Of a stretch of 64,000 nucleotides of DNA, positions 12,953 to 25,700 are shown in pieces. The DNA is from Dryas octopetala (taxonomy: Eukaryota > Streptophyta > Magnoliopsida > Rosales > Rosaceae), in NCBI GenBank assembly GCA_963921425.1, contig OY992840.1:14076501-14140500 (forward strand). Reading direction: 5' to 3'. Every line of letters begins with the position of its first letter. Within the stretch, counting starts at the first letter, position 1. Both the position numbers and the translations under genes were made by a program. The notes beneath the pieces are model-generated. The model was given only the letters and a program-made list of their open reading frames with translations. It did no database searches and was not told where the DNA came from.

Positions 12953-13189
12953 GTTTTCCTGGCGAGTTTTCTAAGCATTAGGTTTGTTTCATACTCGTAA
13001 TTTGAGGAATTCTGTTATTTATTTATTTTTTCCTTGGCCTTTGTTGGTCCCTATTTTTAAACAATTTTGAAATTAGCAAACAGGGAATGGAGATGTAACT
13101 TTTATTTTGCTGTGCAATGACGTGAAATATAAACATAATTTGAAATTTTACAGAGGAAAGTGCTGGTGTAGTAGTAAAATTCCTGTTGC
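12953..13189 (+). other. SRP68 3' untranslated region and downstream flank (presumed)
   Basis: AT-rich sequence follows the stop codon, with T-rich runs and near-consensus poly(A) signals (for example AATATAAACATAA near 13130). No ORF of note. The exact cleavage site cannot be set by eye. Confidence 0.4.
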
Positions 13190-13429
13190 TAATTTTAGAA
13201 CATAGAAGGGACTAGGAGGGGTCATGGCCCATGCAAAGTTTTGGAAAAAAAAAAAAATCAATACAAAATTATACAAGAATTAATTACCCTAAGCTACATA
13301 CTAGTTATTGTTTTTAATTTGTAATACCATGATCATTAAAATGTAACAATTGGGCCACTTTATTAAGAATTAGGTCACTGCATTTGATTTCTCTCTCCAT
13401 ATTATCAATGCACTCAACCCATACTTCCC

Positions 13430-13740
13430 ACTACCCACCCTGATTTCATTCTCTCTTCTTTCTCCTCCGTTTCTCTTTCTTTTCTTTTTTTTCCTTCTCC
13501 TTTCTCTTTTTTTTTTTTTTTTTTTCTTCTTCCTTTCTCTCATTTCCTCCATCAGTAACTCCATCCCCCACCTGCGTTGACCACCAGCCCACCCTCTCTC
13601 TCTCTCTTTCTCTCCCTGCTTTCGCCCCCTACCATCGCCTCCTGCCGTCGAAACCCACCAAAACCCAGCCCCTCCTTTCTTCCTCCACATCTTCAGCTCC
13701 TCCCAAATCCCAACCTCTACATCAGTAGTAGGTTCTTGAT
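13430..13740. repeat. CT-rich low-complexity tract
   Basis: This is a long pyrimidine-rich stretch with T23-type and (TC)n runs. Minus-strand reading gives only a Lys/Arg-rich false frame. Its composition resembles the arms of the Mutator-like hairpin at 32007-33447, but I cannot align them. Confidence 0.6.
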
Positions 13741-13754
13741 TTTTTTTGTTTAGT

Positions 13755-13970
13755 TCAGTTTCTGAAACTGCAGTTTTCTGAAACTGCAGTTCCAGAAACT
13801 GCAAGTGAACTGAAACTGCAGTTTATGGAATTGCAAGTGAACTGAAACTGCAGCGTTCTGCAGTTTCTAGAACTATAAGTGAACTGAAACTGCAGAAACT
13901 GCAGAACCTCTAGAACTATAAGTGAACTGAAACTGCAGAAACTGCAGTTTATTGGAGTTGCGGACTCGCA
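13755..13970. repeat. Tandem repeat rich in CTGCAG palindromes
   Basis: The unit AAGTGAACTGAAACTGCAG recurs about four times, interleaved with AAACTGCAGTTT-type palindromes and TCTAGAACTATA. Self-complementary CTGCAG appears about ten times in 200 bp, so the strand could fold extensively. No coding frame. Confidence 0.75.
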
Positions 13971-14510
13971 GTTTCAGTTTCTGTTTTTTAGTGATGCGTT
14001 GATGCTGGTATTTTTGGAAGATGTCTGTATGTTATATTTTTGGTGTCCGCAAATGAAGAATGAGTTTGTGGTAGTTGGCCGCAAATGAAGAATAAGGCTT
14101 TAGGTAGTTTTGGTTAATAAAATTAGATGTCAGTACCTATATATTAATAGACTCTATACAATATACTATTCTTCTAAAAAATTAATATGTTGAGCATATG
14201 CCATTCTGTAAAAATATTTTTTCCTCTCATGAACGGTACTAAGATACCATTAAACGCAAACCTCAAAGCATCATTTAGAAGTTAGATACTTGATTTTTAT
14301 GGTTATGGGTAATATGAGTTCATTTTTTGGTATTTAAGTGATTAATATTGTTTCTGTTTTTTTGGAATGTTAATGCTTTGAGAAAAGCTTTACTTAATGA
14401 TAAATAAATCCACATTTTTAAAAAGAAGGCGCTCAAATTAATTAAAAAAAAAATAGGCACTAAATGCACATGAGGTGTTTTACAGTGTTGATAATATATA
14501 TTTTTTTTCA

Positions 14511-16640
14511 ACATTTATACTTGCAAAAAAATGCAACAATTGGTGATTTATTCTTGTAAATCTCTTTTGTTTAAAGAACTAGACCTTTATAAAGCTCAAT
14601 TTCTTAGTTTAAGACCCTCTTAACCTAAATTCTAATGTAATACAATTAGCCTATAAACATCAATTAAAAATAATAATTAGGTATACAATTAAATCAAACA
14701 AAAAATCAATATTTAGGATCTGGTTATTACACAAAGAGACAGACAATGGTGATGATGATCAGTGCGACAAATGTGTAAAATCTAATATTTCAACAATAAT
14801 TTTTTAACATGCTTATAATTAATAAATTATAATTGTAGATGTTTAGATGTGTAAATAACGATCTTATGAATATATTTTGGGGTGTATAGTCACTCAAAAA
14901 ATATGTCATACTATTCATAGTTATTATATGAGGATTTAATATATGTATAATGTGCACAACTTGACAATCTCATTTTACTTTCTTTTTTTTTTTATAACGA
15001 AAAATAATTTGTCAAAAAAAAAAAATTAACTTTTTGACACTACTGAGAATTATTATCAAGTATTTTGAGATATTGGTGAAAACTGAATAGTTGTGTTTTC
15101 GACCTCCCAAGACATAGAATTATATATCCATCCTGCTAATAAGAGAGTTGTTGCATTATTGCTTATAATATAATTAATATCTACACCAACTTAATAAATT
15201 TATTTTACAGTATGGACATAAACATATTCTTGTTAGGCAATTTATATTAGAATGTGGACCAATTTAACATAAAAACTATTTAGGCATACTAACTTATCAT
15301 TTACAGCTATAAAATGTAATTATCAATCATTTACTGTATTTTATAATCAAAATGAGTAACATTTTGTTATTGAGGCCAGTCAATTTAAGATATGCTGTGA
15401 TTTCATCTTCCATGTTTAAGAATTAAGTGTTACTCAAAGTGGCAAAAGCTTCTATAATCAGTATGCTTCCACTAAATTCTAAACCCTAAATCTTAGGTTC
15501 TAGATGCCAAAAGCTTTTTAGGATGTAATGTCTTTCATTTCCAGGTACTCTGAAAGGGAGAAACTAAGCTAAGCATATTTGTTTTTGAAACATGTAAAAA
15601 GAGATTAAACCCATCACATTTGCTATCTACATAAGAAAATGAAGGTTTTGGAGGTCATTTCTCTCATCATATGACTATTTTCAGTTTATCATTGTTTCAA
15701 ATATGATAAAACTTCAACAACCTTGTGTTCGCAATTTTCATAATCATTATGCTCTTCAAAAGAACATTGAGAGTAAGTCATTTTGTGAGATTTTTTTTTT
15801 TTTAATTTGAAGGGGCAAGGGGTTTTGGATGCAAAAGTAGAAGCAAGAAAATTATTTCAAAGTGGCAAAGTCCAAAAGCAAAAAGTTCTCATGTCCTGCC
15901 ACTTGGGAACAAAAGCTATGGGGCTATGGGACCAAATAATTATGTTGGTCACTAACAAGCCGGTTTGTCAACTTTCACCTTTGAAAACAAAACGATACAG
16001 AGGCTTATGATTTCCTCACAATACAAACAAAAGGAAGATAGGTAGGAATTTTGTTGAATGCAAATCAACTTTATAAATAAAAGGAGGAACAATATCACGA
16101 AGAATCTTAGGAGACAAAAGATTAAAGAAGATTCCAAAATTTTCGATTATCCACTCTATCAATCCCATCATAAGGGAAAATTCATAAATACATTTTTTTT
16201 CATTTGAAAGAAAATTAAGATAAATTGAGGTAGATAACTAGTGTCTATTTATGGGTTTGCCATTTTAGACTTTTAGTTTATGCTATATCGAACTTTCACA
16301 ACGTAACGTCAAACACTCACAAATTAATATAAAAAAATTCGCAAGAGAACACAAGCTCAAATTTTTCGTAAAAAAGGAAAAAAAAAAAAAAAGTAGATGA
16401 GTGAGTTTTAAACACTTGTAGAATTTGCAGATGCTAAAGCGTGTATGGTGGGAACTGGTCCAAAACACTTGTTATTAGTACACAGACAAACAAGGCAAAG
16501 CCACTTGTATAGGTGAGAGAGACGACGACAGTTAGAGAGTAAAAAGGAAAAAGGTGACATTCAATGACGGCCATGAAAAATCGCAGACACCTTCATCTTC
16601 AACTGCACAAACCTCCTTCACTTTCAAAATAATAATCATT
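14511..16640. other. AT-rich spacer between SRP68 and the AGD gene
   Basis: This gene-free AT-rich sequence contains homopolymer runs. I see no open frame with family resemblance, no RNA gene and no clear element ends. The last few hundred bases are the presumed promoter of the ARF-GAP gene; no TATA box is certain. Confidence 0.5.
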
Positions 16641-16751
16641 TTTCAGATTCAAAAACTAACAAGCTTTTGCCTCCACATTACCGCCATAACTCTCTCTCTC
16701 TCTCTGCACCAATTCAAGACGAACAAGGCCGATCTCTGTATCGTTCCAAAT
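16641..16751 (+). promoter_or_regulatory. 5' leader of the AGD gene with CT microsatellite
   Basis: A (CT)n run at about 16690-16706 lies 45 bp before the start codon, a common arrangement in plant 5' leaders. The transcription start is not determined. Confidence 0.4.
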
Positions 16752-19700
16752 ATGCATTTCGCAAAGCTCGATGATTCGCCAATGTTCCGCCAGCAGGTTT
16801 TCATTTTTTTTGTTTTCGGAGAATTGTTATTGTTATTGTTATTATTTCTCTGAATTATCAGTTTTAAATGTCATAGATGGATCTAGTGTTCGATTCCGAA
16901 AAAAGAGGAGCTCAAAATTTTTTGTTTCGGTAGCTGGACGTATTGTCACAGTTTACAAATTTTACATATTTTTCTAAGTTTATGGTTAACATGGTGTGGC
17001 ATTTAGATGCTATCATAGTTTTCGCATAATGTAAATCGAGGACGTTTTTGCGCCGAATTTATTGTGGTTTCTTAGAAGGAAGAGTCACCTAAATTTTGAA
17101 AAAAGATGGTTTTTGGTGGTGTGGTAACACCTGCAGCCGTGAATATCTGTTTAAGAATTGGTAGTTCATGAATCAGAGAGTTGGCAGTTTGAGTTGGTAA
17201 TGCAATCTTTATATTCTAATTCTATTTGAACTCGTGTAGTTGATGGTTCGTTACTTAAGATGAAGAATGGCAATACTTTTCTTCTCGGCATTTCTAGTTT
17301 CTTTTTATTTATATATTTTTTAATTCTCAGACTGTTAATATGCATTCCATATGTGCCGCTGTGTGTGTTTGCACGCTTGGACACTTTAGACACTTGAAGT
17401 TAGCTGCTTGATGTATTCTTTTCTGAAACAGTTACAGGGAATGGAAGATAGTGCAGAGGCATTGAGGGGAAGATGCTATAAGTTTTACAAAGGATGTCGA
17501 AAGTACACGTATGTTCACCTCTCTATCTCCTTATGCTTTCCATCTGACGAGAATGCTTCTCATAGATCAGGTTTTTTTGGCATTGTGTCTTTCTTTGTGA
17601 CTTGGATATATTAAATTACTATGCTTTTTAGTATTTGATTCCATTATCATTTTTGTGAATAAATGTACTTCATTAAGAATAGAGTAAAGCTAAAAAATGA
17701 ACATGGAAAACTAAACCCTCTTCATCTTCTAAGTGGTCAGAGGCTCCAAGAAGTTAAAACAAAAGTTGCCCCCGCCCACTCTCCCCCTTCCAACCAAAGA
17801 ATTCTGTGGAGAGTAAATGGATCTTGTGGCGGTTGTTTTTGTGTTTGTACATTAATAGCCACTGCACAAACATAAAAAAATGTGGCATGATTGACAAGTT
17901 TATTCACAGCTTTGATTATTCTACCAGAACTATCAAAAGTTTAATAATGGACCATATATTTTTGAAAGATAATATATTTTTAATCCAATTTAATTTTCAG
18001 AGAAGGGCTTGGAGAAGGGTATGATGGGGAAATTGCTTTCATAACTGCTCTTGAAACTTTTGGGGGAGGGCACAATGATCCTCTTTTTGCAGCTTCGGGA
18101 GGTATGTCTTTGTATCTCTTTTTATTCCTTGGTTGTAAAAATAATATTTTCTCCCCTATGTTCTGCTTACTTGCAAGAGAATAATACGTCAGGATACCTA
18201 TTGGTTGTGATCAAACTCAGTCTTGTGCTCATTATATTTAGGAAGTGAATAACGTTATGATCTCTTTGTTAGACAACCATTAGACCCAAAAAGCTTAAGC
18301 TTTTAGAGAATGAGCCAACAATGTATTTCAAGTTAACACCAAGATGTAGAGAAATATATAGGTGCCGCCCCATTCCACACCCTGCAAATCAACAAAGTAG
18401 TAGGGAATGAGGGTTGGAGGTTTTCAAACCTAGAACTTCCTACAAACTGAGTTCTGATACCATGTTAGACAACCACTAGACCCCAAAAGCTTAACTTGTT
18501 AGGAAATAGGCTAATAATGTATATCAAGCTAACAATCTTAACTCGAGGAGCCAAAGTTGAAGGAATTGTTGAACAACGTGTAATGTGTATCTTATACCTT
18601 TTGTAGACTGCTGCTGCTTGTTTGACTTTAATTTTTTAAATTTAGAACTCTGAAAAGCATAATTTATGGTTTCATACTTGTGTGTGTGTGTGTGTGTTTG
18701 TGTTTGTGAATTTGCTGTCAATACTCATAAATTCCACAATAATTTTCTCAGGCCATGTTATGACCAAATTCACAATTGCTTTAAGAGAAATTGCAACATA
18801 CAAGGAAGTTTTACGAACACAGGTAGTAATTTTTTTTGGTGTGCTGAACAAAATCATAAATTGAATGATATTTGTCTGTACCATTCTTTATTGCAATCTT
18901 ATTATTTTGTACATTTGTCTTTACCAGGTTATGCTTACTGATTTTTTAAGTTTATTGAACATAAGCCATGTTGTTTTTCATTATGAGTCTTTTGTGTAAG
19001 GGTAGGTTCGTAAGAGACAAATAACTTGACAGTTGTGCCTCCATTATGTAGCTTTGAGTGAGAAATGGGTCCTATCTTTGTGGACTTCATGTCCACATGT
19101 ATGCATGTTAAAATGTAAAGTGTGTTCATTATCTAAGAGATGTTTTGAGTGACCAGTCATAATTTACCACATTTATCTACCTTTAGGGTCAGGTTAGGGG
19201 TGGCAACTTTCATCACGACAGGATAACCATATATTGAGTTATAGGGAACTGTTCTGATTGATTTTTCTGTGCTGAAGTTTCTCAATTTGTTCTCAGGTAG
19301 AGCACATGCTAAATGATAGGCTGCTGCACCTTGTCAATGAAGACCTCCCTGATGTCAAGGTACAATATTGGTCTGGTGAAGCATTTAAGTGTGCTTGTTT
19401 TATATATGAAGGCAATGCCCAAATACTGTCCTTGGTAGTTGTGTTTCTGTTTCAACAGTGTACTTTGCAAATTCACGAAGCTTTTCCCTTTACTTTCTCA
19501 ATTTATTGGTTGTTTGAAAGTTTTCCCATGACATCCATAATGTTTCTAGTTTTAGGAATCAATATCATTTACTATATGACATAACTAAGATAGAGGTGCT
19601 ATTCTCCAGTTACACCTGTAATCTCATGGTGGATAACTACTGCTTGAGGTGTCACAACAGAAAAAATGGACTAAAATGGTGAATTCTAATCATGTGCTTG

Positions 19701-22700
19701 AAGTTTTTATTTGAGACTATAATGGGAGTATGTATATTTGTGTACGCACAACACTTGCAACTGTTGCTTGGTCTTCACTTTTACATGGCATTGGTTTAAT
19801 ATTAACAACTGTATTGCCTTTCTTCCCTCTCATTGTCTAACAAATTCCTTTTTTCGCTAAAGTATCTTATTGATGCAGGAAGCCCGAAAGCGGTTTGACA
19901 AGGCCTCACTTATATATGATCAGGTGGTTTTCAGTTCTGAAAAATTCATACATCACATTGAAGTTTGCACAATATATTATTTTTCTTCATTGACAGATAT
20001 TTTCTTGGAAAAATTTTCTATTTTTTTCTTCATTCAAAATATGATTTCTTGCGCAGCAACTGTATGTATTTTTGTTAGACTTGAATATTATTTATGGTGC
20101 CTTCTTGTTCTTTCAGAGTAGCAATATCTGCACCTTTTAGACTTTTTAGTGTCAGCCACTATGTATGTGCCTTTCTCATGCTAAGTAGTTTCCTTAGAAA
20201 GATTATTCAACAACTGTAGGAATCATTTCTTTATTAATCTGTTATTGTGAGATTTAATCTAATTGATAATAAAACAAGAGTGAGAGACTGACAATACTTA
20301 TATTACGGATTGCCTTGAGTATGTTAATTTATGTATTTAGTATATCAACTGACTAATTGATAGATCTATACGGATACCATTTGAAATTTGGTTATCATTT
20401 TAGCAGATATATTTGCATATCAATAGGTATTGGAGACCCTATTTGTGGAGAAAAATGAAAAGGAAGAGGGGAAAAAAGAGAGTAATACTTCTTGCGAAAA
20501 AATGGCCAAACAATGGTCCCCTTGGGGGATCAAAAGACGTAATTTCTAGGTCATTTTTACCTCAGTAAATACTGAATTCTCAATGGATGTCATACGGGGC
20601 ACCTAGAAATCCTATTGAAGTTACCATTTCTAAATTAAATTAAGAGCTTACTGGTAAAGACACTTTTCTGAACTAAACACTATTAAGCTCCACCATTTCT
20701 TCTGATTGTCACTTATAAGGTTAATGCCTATTCTGGGCCACAGGCACGCGAGAAGTTTAAGTCATTGAGGAAGAGCACTAGGATGGATATAGCTGCTAGT
20801 ATAGAGGAGGTATATCCAAAATGGTTTATCTCTGAATTGAAGTACTGTTGTATAAGTTGAATTAAGATAGTTTGCCATGGGTGACCATTATCCTTTTAAA
20901 TCTAATTTGGTAGAGAGACATTCCAGGAATTTAACAATGCGAGGTCCTCATTTGAGCAAGCCCGCTTCAACCTGGTAAGATAAGTTTCACAAAGATATTT
21001 TGGTTCAAATAAAGATATAATACAGAAGCAATTAGGCTTTCAATAATATAGTGTACCTCTGTATCCAGGTTTCTGCTCTCTCCGAAATTGAGGCCAGAAC
21101 GAGATATGAGTTTCTGGAAGCTGTTAGTGGGGTGATGGATGCTCATCTTCGTTATTTCAAACAGGTATTGACACAACCATATGTTGATTTCTGCAAAGCG
21201 AAACCATGGATATACACTGCTTCTGATATTCACCCCCCTCCCCCCCACCCCCTCTTGCAGGGATATGAGCTCCTGCACACAATGGAACCATATATTGTTC
21301 AGGTTTGTGAATATAAACTTTCTTTATAACTTGCAGTGAACGGTTCATTTCCTTGATTGTCTGGCGTTTGATTCAGTATATAATGTACTCCCATTCTTTT
21401 GACATAGTATGTAACTGGGAGACCAGTCCCCCACAATTTAGATCTAAGAAAAAAGACATGCGTTCAACCAGGCTTCTATTTGTATCTGCCATCCTCCTTT
21501 ATTTAAGATATTTTTAAATTATGCCTTGCATTTTTTTCCTTCCGATGTGAATTCAAAATCAAAATCAAAATTTGAGGTGGTATGATGTTTACCTTTTTCT
21601 GGAAGAGCATTAGATATAGAATTTTCCCCTGGTCATGCAAACGAATGGAAAGTAACCGCTTGAGTTTTTGCTTAACCTGCACTGCCAATCAGCTGATTCT
21701 TATAGAATTTAACTATCAAATCATTTAACCTCTTCTTTTCTGAGACTAATTTTTCTTTCAGATATAGAAATTAAGTTTAACTTAAGAGTTGGTCTCTCAA
21801 CAATGCTGTAAGCTACCTTCCTTAATGCTTGAGAGTTTGCTATTTTCTGGCCAAAGGTCGCCCTATCAAGGCTAGCAACTCTACTTGTCCTTTTCCCTTG
21901 ATATTTTTCCATAAGAGGATGGGTATCATCACATATTTGGCAAGCAGCATCAATGATCTTGTTGGAGACTTTATGGTTTCCCTGTCAAATTAATCTCTCT
22001 TAAGTGTTAATTTGTAAGAGTTTAGTTCTTTTTTGTTACAGGTTTTGGATTATGCACAACAGACAAGAGAAAGTTCCAACCAGGAGCAGATATCTCTCAA
22101 TGAAAGGATACTAGAGTACAGAAGGCAGGTTGATCAAGGAAGTAGGCAGTTCTTGAGTGGCGTCCATGATTCTCCTAATGGAGATGGTATGCAGCCTTTC
22201 ACTAGGAAATCTCATAAAGTGATAGAGGAGGTGATGCAATCTGCTGCAAACGGGAAGGTACTTGCAATTGCAGATATGATCTTCCCTTTCCTTTTGCATG
22301 ACTTTCTACTGAAACCAGGCTCTATATATTTCAGATTCTTTAGTTTTCATTGCAGTTACGAGAACGTGGAGTGTTGTTATAATTTTCCAATGTGGGACAA
22401 CACTCCACATTCCCACAATAGTTTTAAGTTGCATCCCTATAAATATGAGTACATTTTCAGGTACAAACCATTCGGCAAGGATATCTCTCAAAGCGTTCCT
22501 CCAATTTGAGAGGTGACTGGAAAAGAAGGTATTTCATTCTTGATAGTCGAGGAATGCTGTACTACTATCGCAAACCGTGGAGTCGGCCATCTGTAAGTCA
22601 TTAGCTGGAGGATAAGTTGTAAAGCTTATTCTATATGTCTCTCCCACTGCTTACTTGATGTTAATTATATTGTTTCAGTCTGGGTGTCAATCTTCTCCAC

Positions 22701-25700
22701 AGAAGAATAATTCTTCTGAAAATGGCTCTGGGATTTTGAGCCGATGGCTTTCATCTCACTACCATGGTGGAGTACATGATGAAAAATCTGTTGCACGTCA
22801 CACTGTGAACTTGCTGACATCAACAATAAAGGTTGATGCAGACCAGACAGACTTAAGATTCTGCTTCAGGATTATATCACCTACAAAAATCTACACTTTG
22901 CAGGTATTTTTCTCAAAATTTTGCTTGGATGTGATATGCGGGTTTATTAGTGAATTTAGTGATTGTAAGGCTAACCTTGCTTTTCTTGAACACACCAAAC
23001 ACAAAGCAGTAGATTCTTAACTTTGTTGGTGATGTAGGCAGAAAATGCAATCGACCAAATGGACTGGATTGAGAAAATCACTGGAGTGATTGCTTCATTA
23101 TTGAGCTTCCAGGCACCTGAGAGGGTAATTGTTAAGTATGTGCATTCTTAAAAATATGCAACCTTTTATTTCCATAGTTGTTGTAATGGTTATAATCAAT
23201 TATTTGGCAGCGTCTCTCTACTAGTCCTACGGGAAGCGACTATCATTTCTCTGGAAGCGAGAATAATTTATTAGAAAGTTCTGGTATTGATCAGACATCT
23301 ATTCAGGAACGTTCACTTAAGAACCCTACTATTAATTATTGGCGAAACTCTAAAAGTTTGCAACCGCATAAGTCCAGTATGAAAAGTGAGAAGCCAATGG
23401 ACATACTGAGAAGAGTATGTGGTAACGACAAATGTGCTGATTGTGGTGCACCTGAACCAGATTGGGCATCCTTGAACCTTGGCATTCTTATTTGCATTGA
23501 ATGTTCTGGTGTTCATCGTAATCTTGGTGTACATGTATCAAAGGCAAGTTTCTAGTTTCAGATCTATATTATATAATGGTTATCGCTGTGTTAGTTTATT
23601 AACTGAAAGCTTGAGGCAGGAAATTTGGACCTTTTTATGTTTGATTGCGAGGCCAAACTACAAGCATAAAATTGTAATTGACCATCTTGTGAAATTTGTA
23701 GTCAGCAAGAAATGTTTCAATGTTCAAATTTCAGTTTTAAAAGATTTGTTCATAAGTCAGACCAAGAAAAAAAATACTCTGATCCCTTTGAGAGATGCTA
23801 GCAAATGTTTGTTTTCATGATAATGAGCTTTTTGAGAGACTTTGTTAATTAATCAACTGGTTTGTAAAGAGCTGAGCTGAACATTTTTTTTTTTTTCTCA
23901 AATTAACTAAATGATAGGATGATTTTGTTTTTTCTTCTTTTTGTGTATTAGTTACATGGATATTATGGAACTAATTCTTCCTCGCGTATTTGTATGGGGT
24001 GCATGTCTTAGACATGAGTCAGGATCTGACAATGTACTCACCTGTGAGTATGTGCCTTAGTTATATCAAGTCCCAATGCATTTTTCTTCAGCCAAATCAA
24101 GTTGCAAGCACTGCACAGTCACTTGGTTCTTTTGCATTCTACTTTCCTCCTGAGGCATTTTGGTTCATGCTGAAATTTAAGTGACCTACTAATTGAAGAC
24201 AAATGGAACTTTAAGTGATAATTATAAAAAGAAAAATGCTTTCTTCATTTTAGTTCTCCTTGTGCATTTTTTATAATAATTTTGTTCTCCCATTGTGCCT
24301 TACCAAGTTTGTTTCAGTCATCTAAGGTTGAAAACGAAACCAACTTAAGAGCTATGCAACATTTTGTTTCAACTCAGAAAATCTGTATTCAAACAATTGG
24401 GCAATTGAGATGGTAATAATCGAATTTACATAATCTCTATACAAGCATTTGTATGCTTATTCTAATGAAATAGATAAGAGATAAGAGCAGGTGTATAAGC
24501 TTTTCCAATTCAGATTTGTAGGTGTGCTAGGTGCTAACCAAAAGCGTCCAGAGCAGGTATATTAAAAAGGTTGTCTTACTTTATAATTGTGTCAGGATTG
24601 TGTACTTTATGTCTATCTACAATAGTGCTAGCATAGTAGTATGCTTTCGTCAATTTTCTCATTGAGGCAATTCTTTTGTATAACCTTTAATGCAGGTTAG
24701 GTCACTGACACTTGATGTGAAAGTATGGGAACCTTCTGTCATAACCTTGTTTCAATCATTGGGCAATGCTTTTGTAAACTCAATTTGGGAGGAGATGTTG
24801 CATTCAAGAAGTACTTTGCAGGCTGATGACATGCCTAAGGGGTAACTAAGAGATGCATAATTTTATATGATTGAAATTAATACTCATGTTGTGCTAATAA
24901 CTTGTCAGTTGGTGTGATGTAGCTTTTCCAAGTCTGATAGAAATGAACCACTTCTTATGATAAAGCCCTGTCAAGATGATCTTATTGCGGTAAAGGAGAG
25001 GTTTATTGTTGCAAAGGTATTCTTCCATATAATTTTCTTACTCCCTTTGGGCATTTCCTATTATAATTTCCCATTCTTAATGGAGTTGATGCTGATGGAG
25101 ATAGGAGAGTGTTTTTTTCTTCTTGATTAGAAATAATAGCACAAATGGAAATGATATGCACAGGGAGAAAGAAATTTTGAGGGAAATTAAAAAAAAAAAC
25201 CCTACTTACAAAGAGCCTTTACATCAAATTTCTTGGGACCTGAGGAAATAAAAATATGAAAAAGTACAGTAGCCAGCTCCCTTGAGCTGCTAGACCATCG
25301 GTGGTCCAATGCAAGGAATAGGCCCCATGGAGCCTGTACCTGGCTGCTTCCCGAGGCAAGGGCTCTGAGCCCCTGTAAAGGCTGTGCTGCTCTTTTGGCA
25401 TCCATTTGAAAGGTTCTATGGGATAGTTTCGTAATTTATGCATTTCATACACGACCTTTATATGCATGTTCATCTGGCCTTCTATAATCTGCTCTGCTGT
25501 TAATGTGTTAATTTCATGATTATGTCACTCTATAGAATTTCTTTTATTGGTAGCAAAAATTTCAATGGTAATAAGCATGATAGGATTTGTTGTTTGGGAC
25601 CTAGAACTGAGATGTCCCTCTAATTTCAGTATGCAGAAAAACTATTTGTTCGCCGTACAAAGAACAATTGGAAGCTCCGCTCAATGGAGCAACACTTGTG

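Larger units (their letters stand above)
13190..14510. mobile_element. Degenerate dispersed repeat, interrupted copy (hAT-like?)
   Basis: The stretch ATAGAAGGGACTAGGAGGGG... with CATGGCCCATGCAAAGTTTT (about 13200-13245) and the later stretches near 14160-14200 (CTATTCTTCTAAAAA...GTTGAGCATA) and 14330-14350 (AAGTGATTAATATTG) are found in the same order, much closer together, at 55681-55850. This copy therefore seems to be split by about 0.9 kb of other sequence (13.26-14.15 kb). That insert includes a CT-rich tract (13430-13740) and a CTGCAG-rich tandem repeat. The superfamily is uncertain. Confidence 0.5.

Noticed and set aside
13370-13804. Minus-strand frame of 144 aa rich in Lys, Arg and Glu
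   Set aside because: It reads through a CT-rich low-complexity tract; no domain, no splice context.
20899-20926. Earlier AG as acceptor for AGD exon 8
   Set aside because: Use of the earlier AG breaks the frame, while the acceptor at 20925-20926 gives the conserved [18 protein letters not shown].
25202-25473. Antisense frames in AGD intron 17
   Set aside because: They arise from a GC-rich patch and have no domain or conserved pattern.
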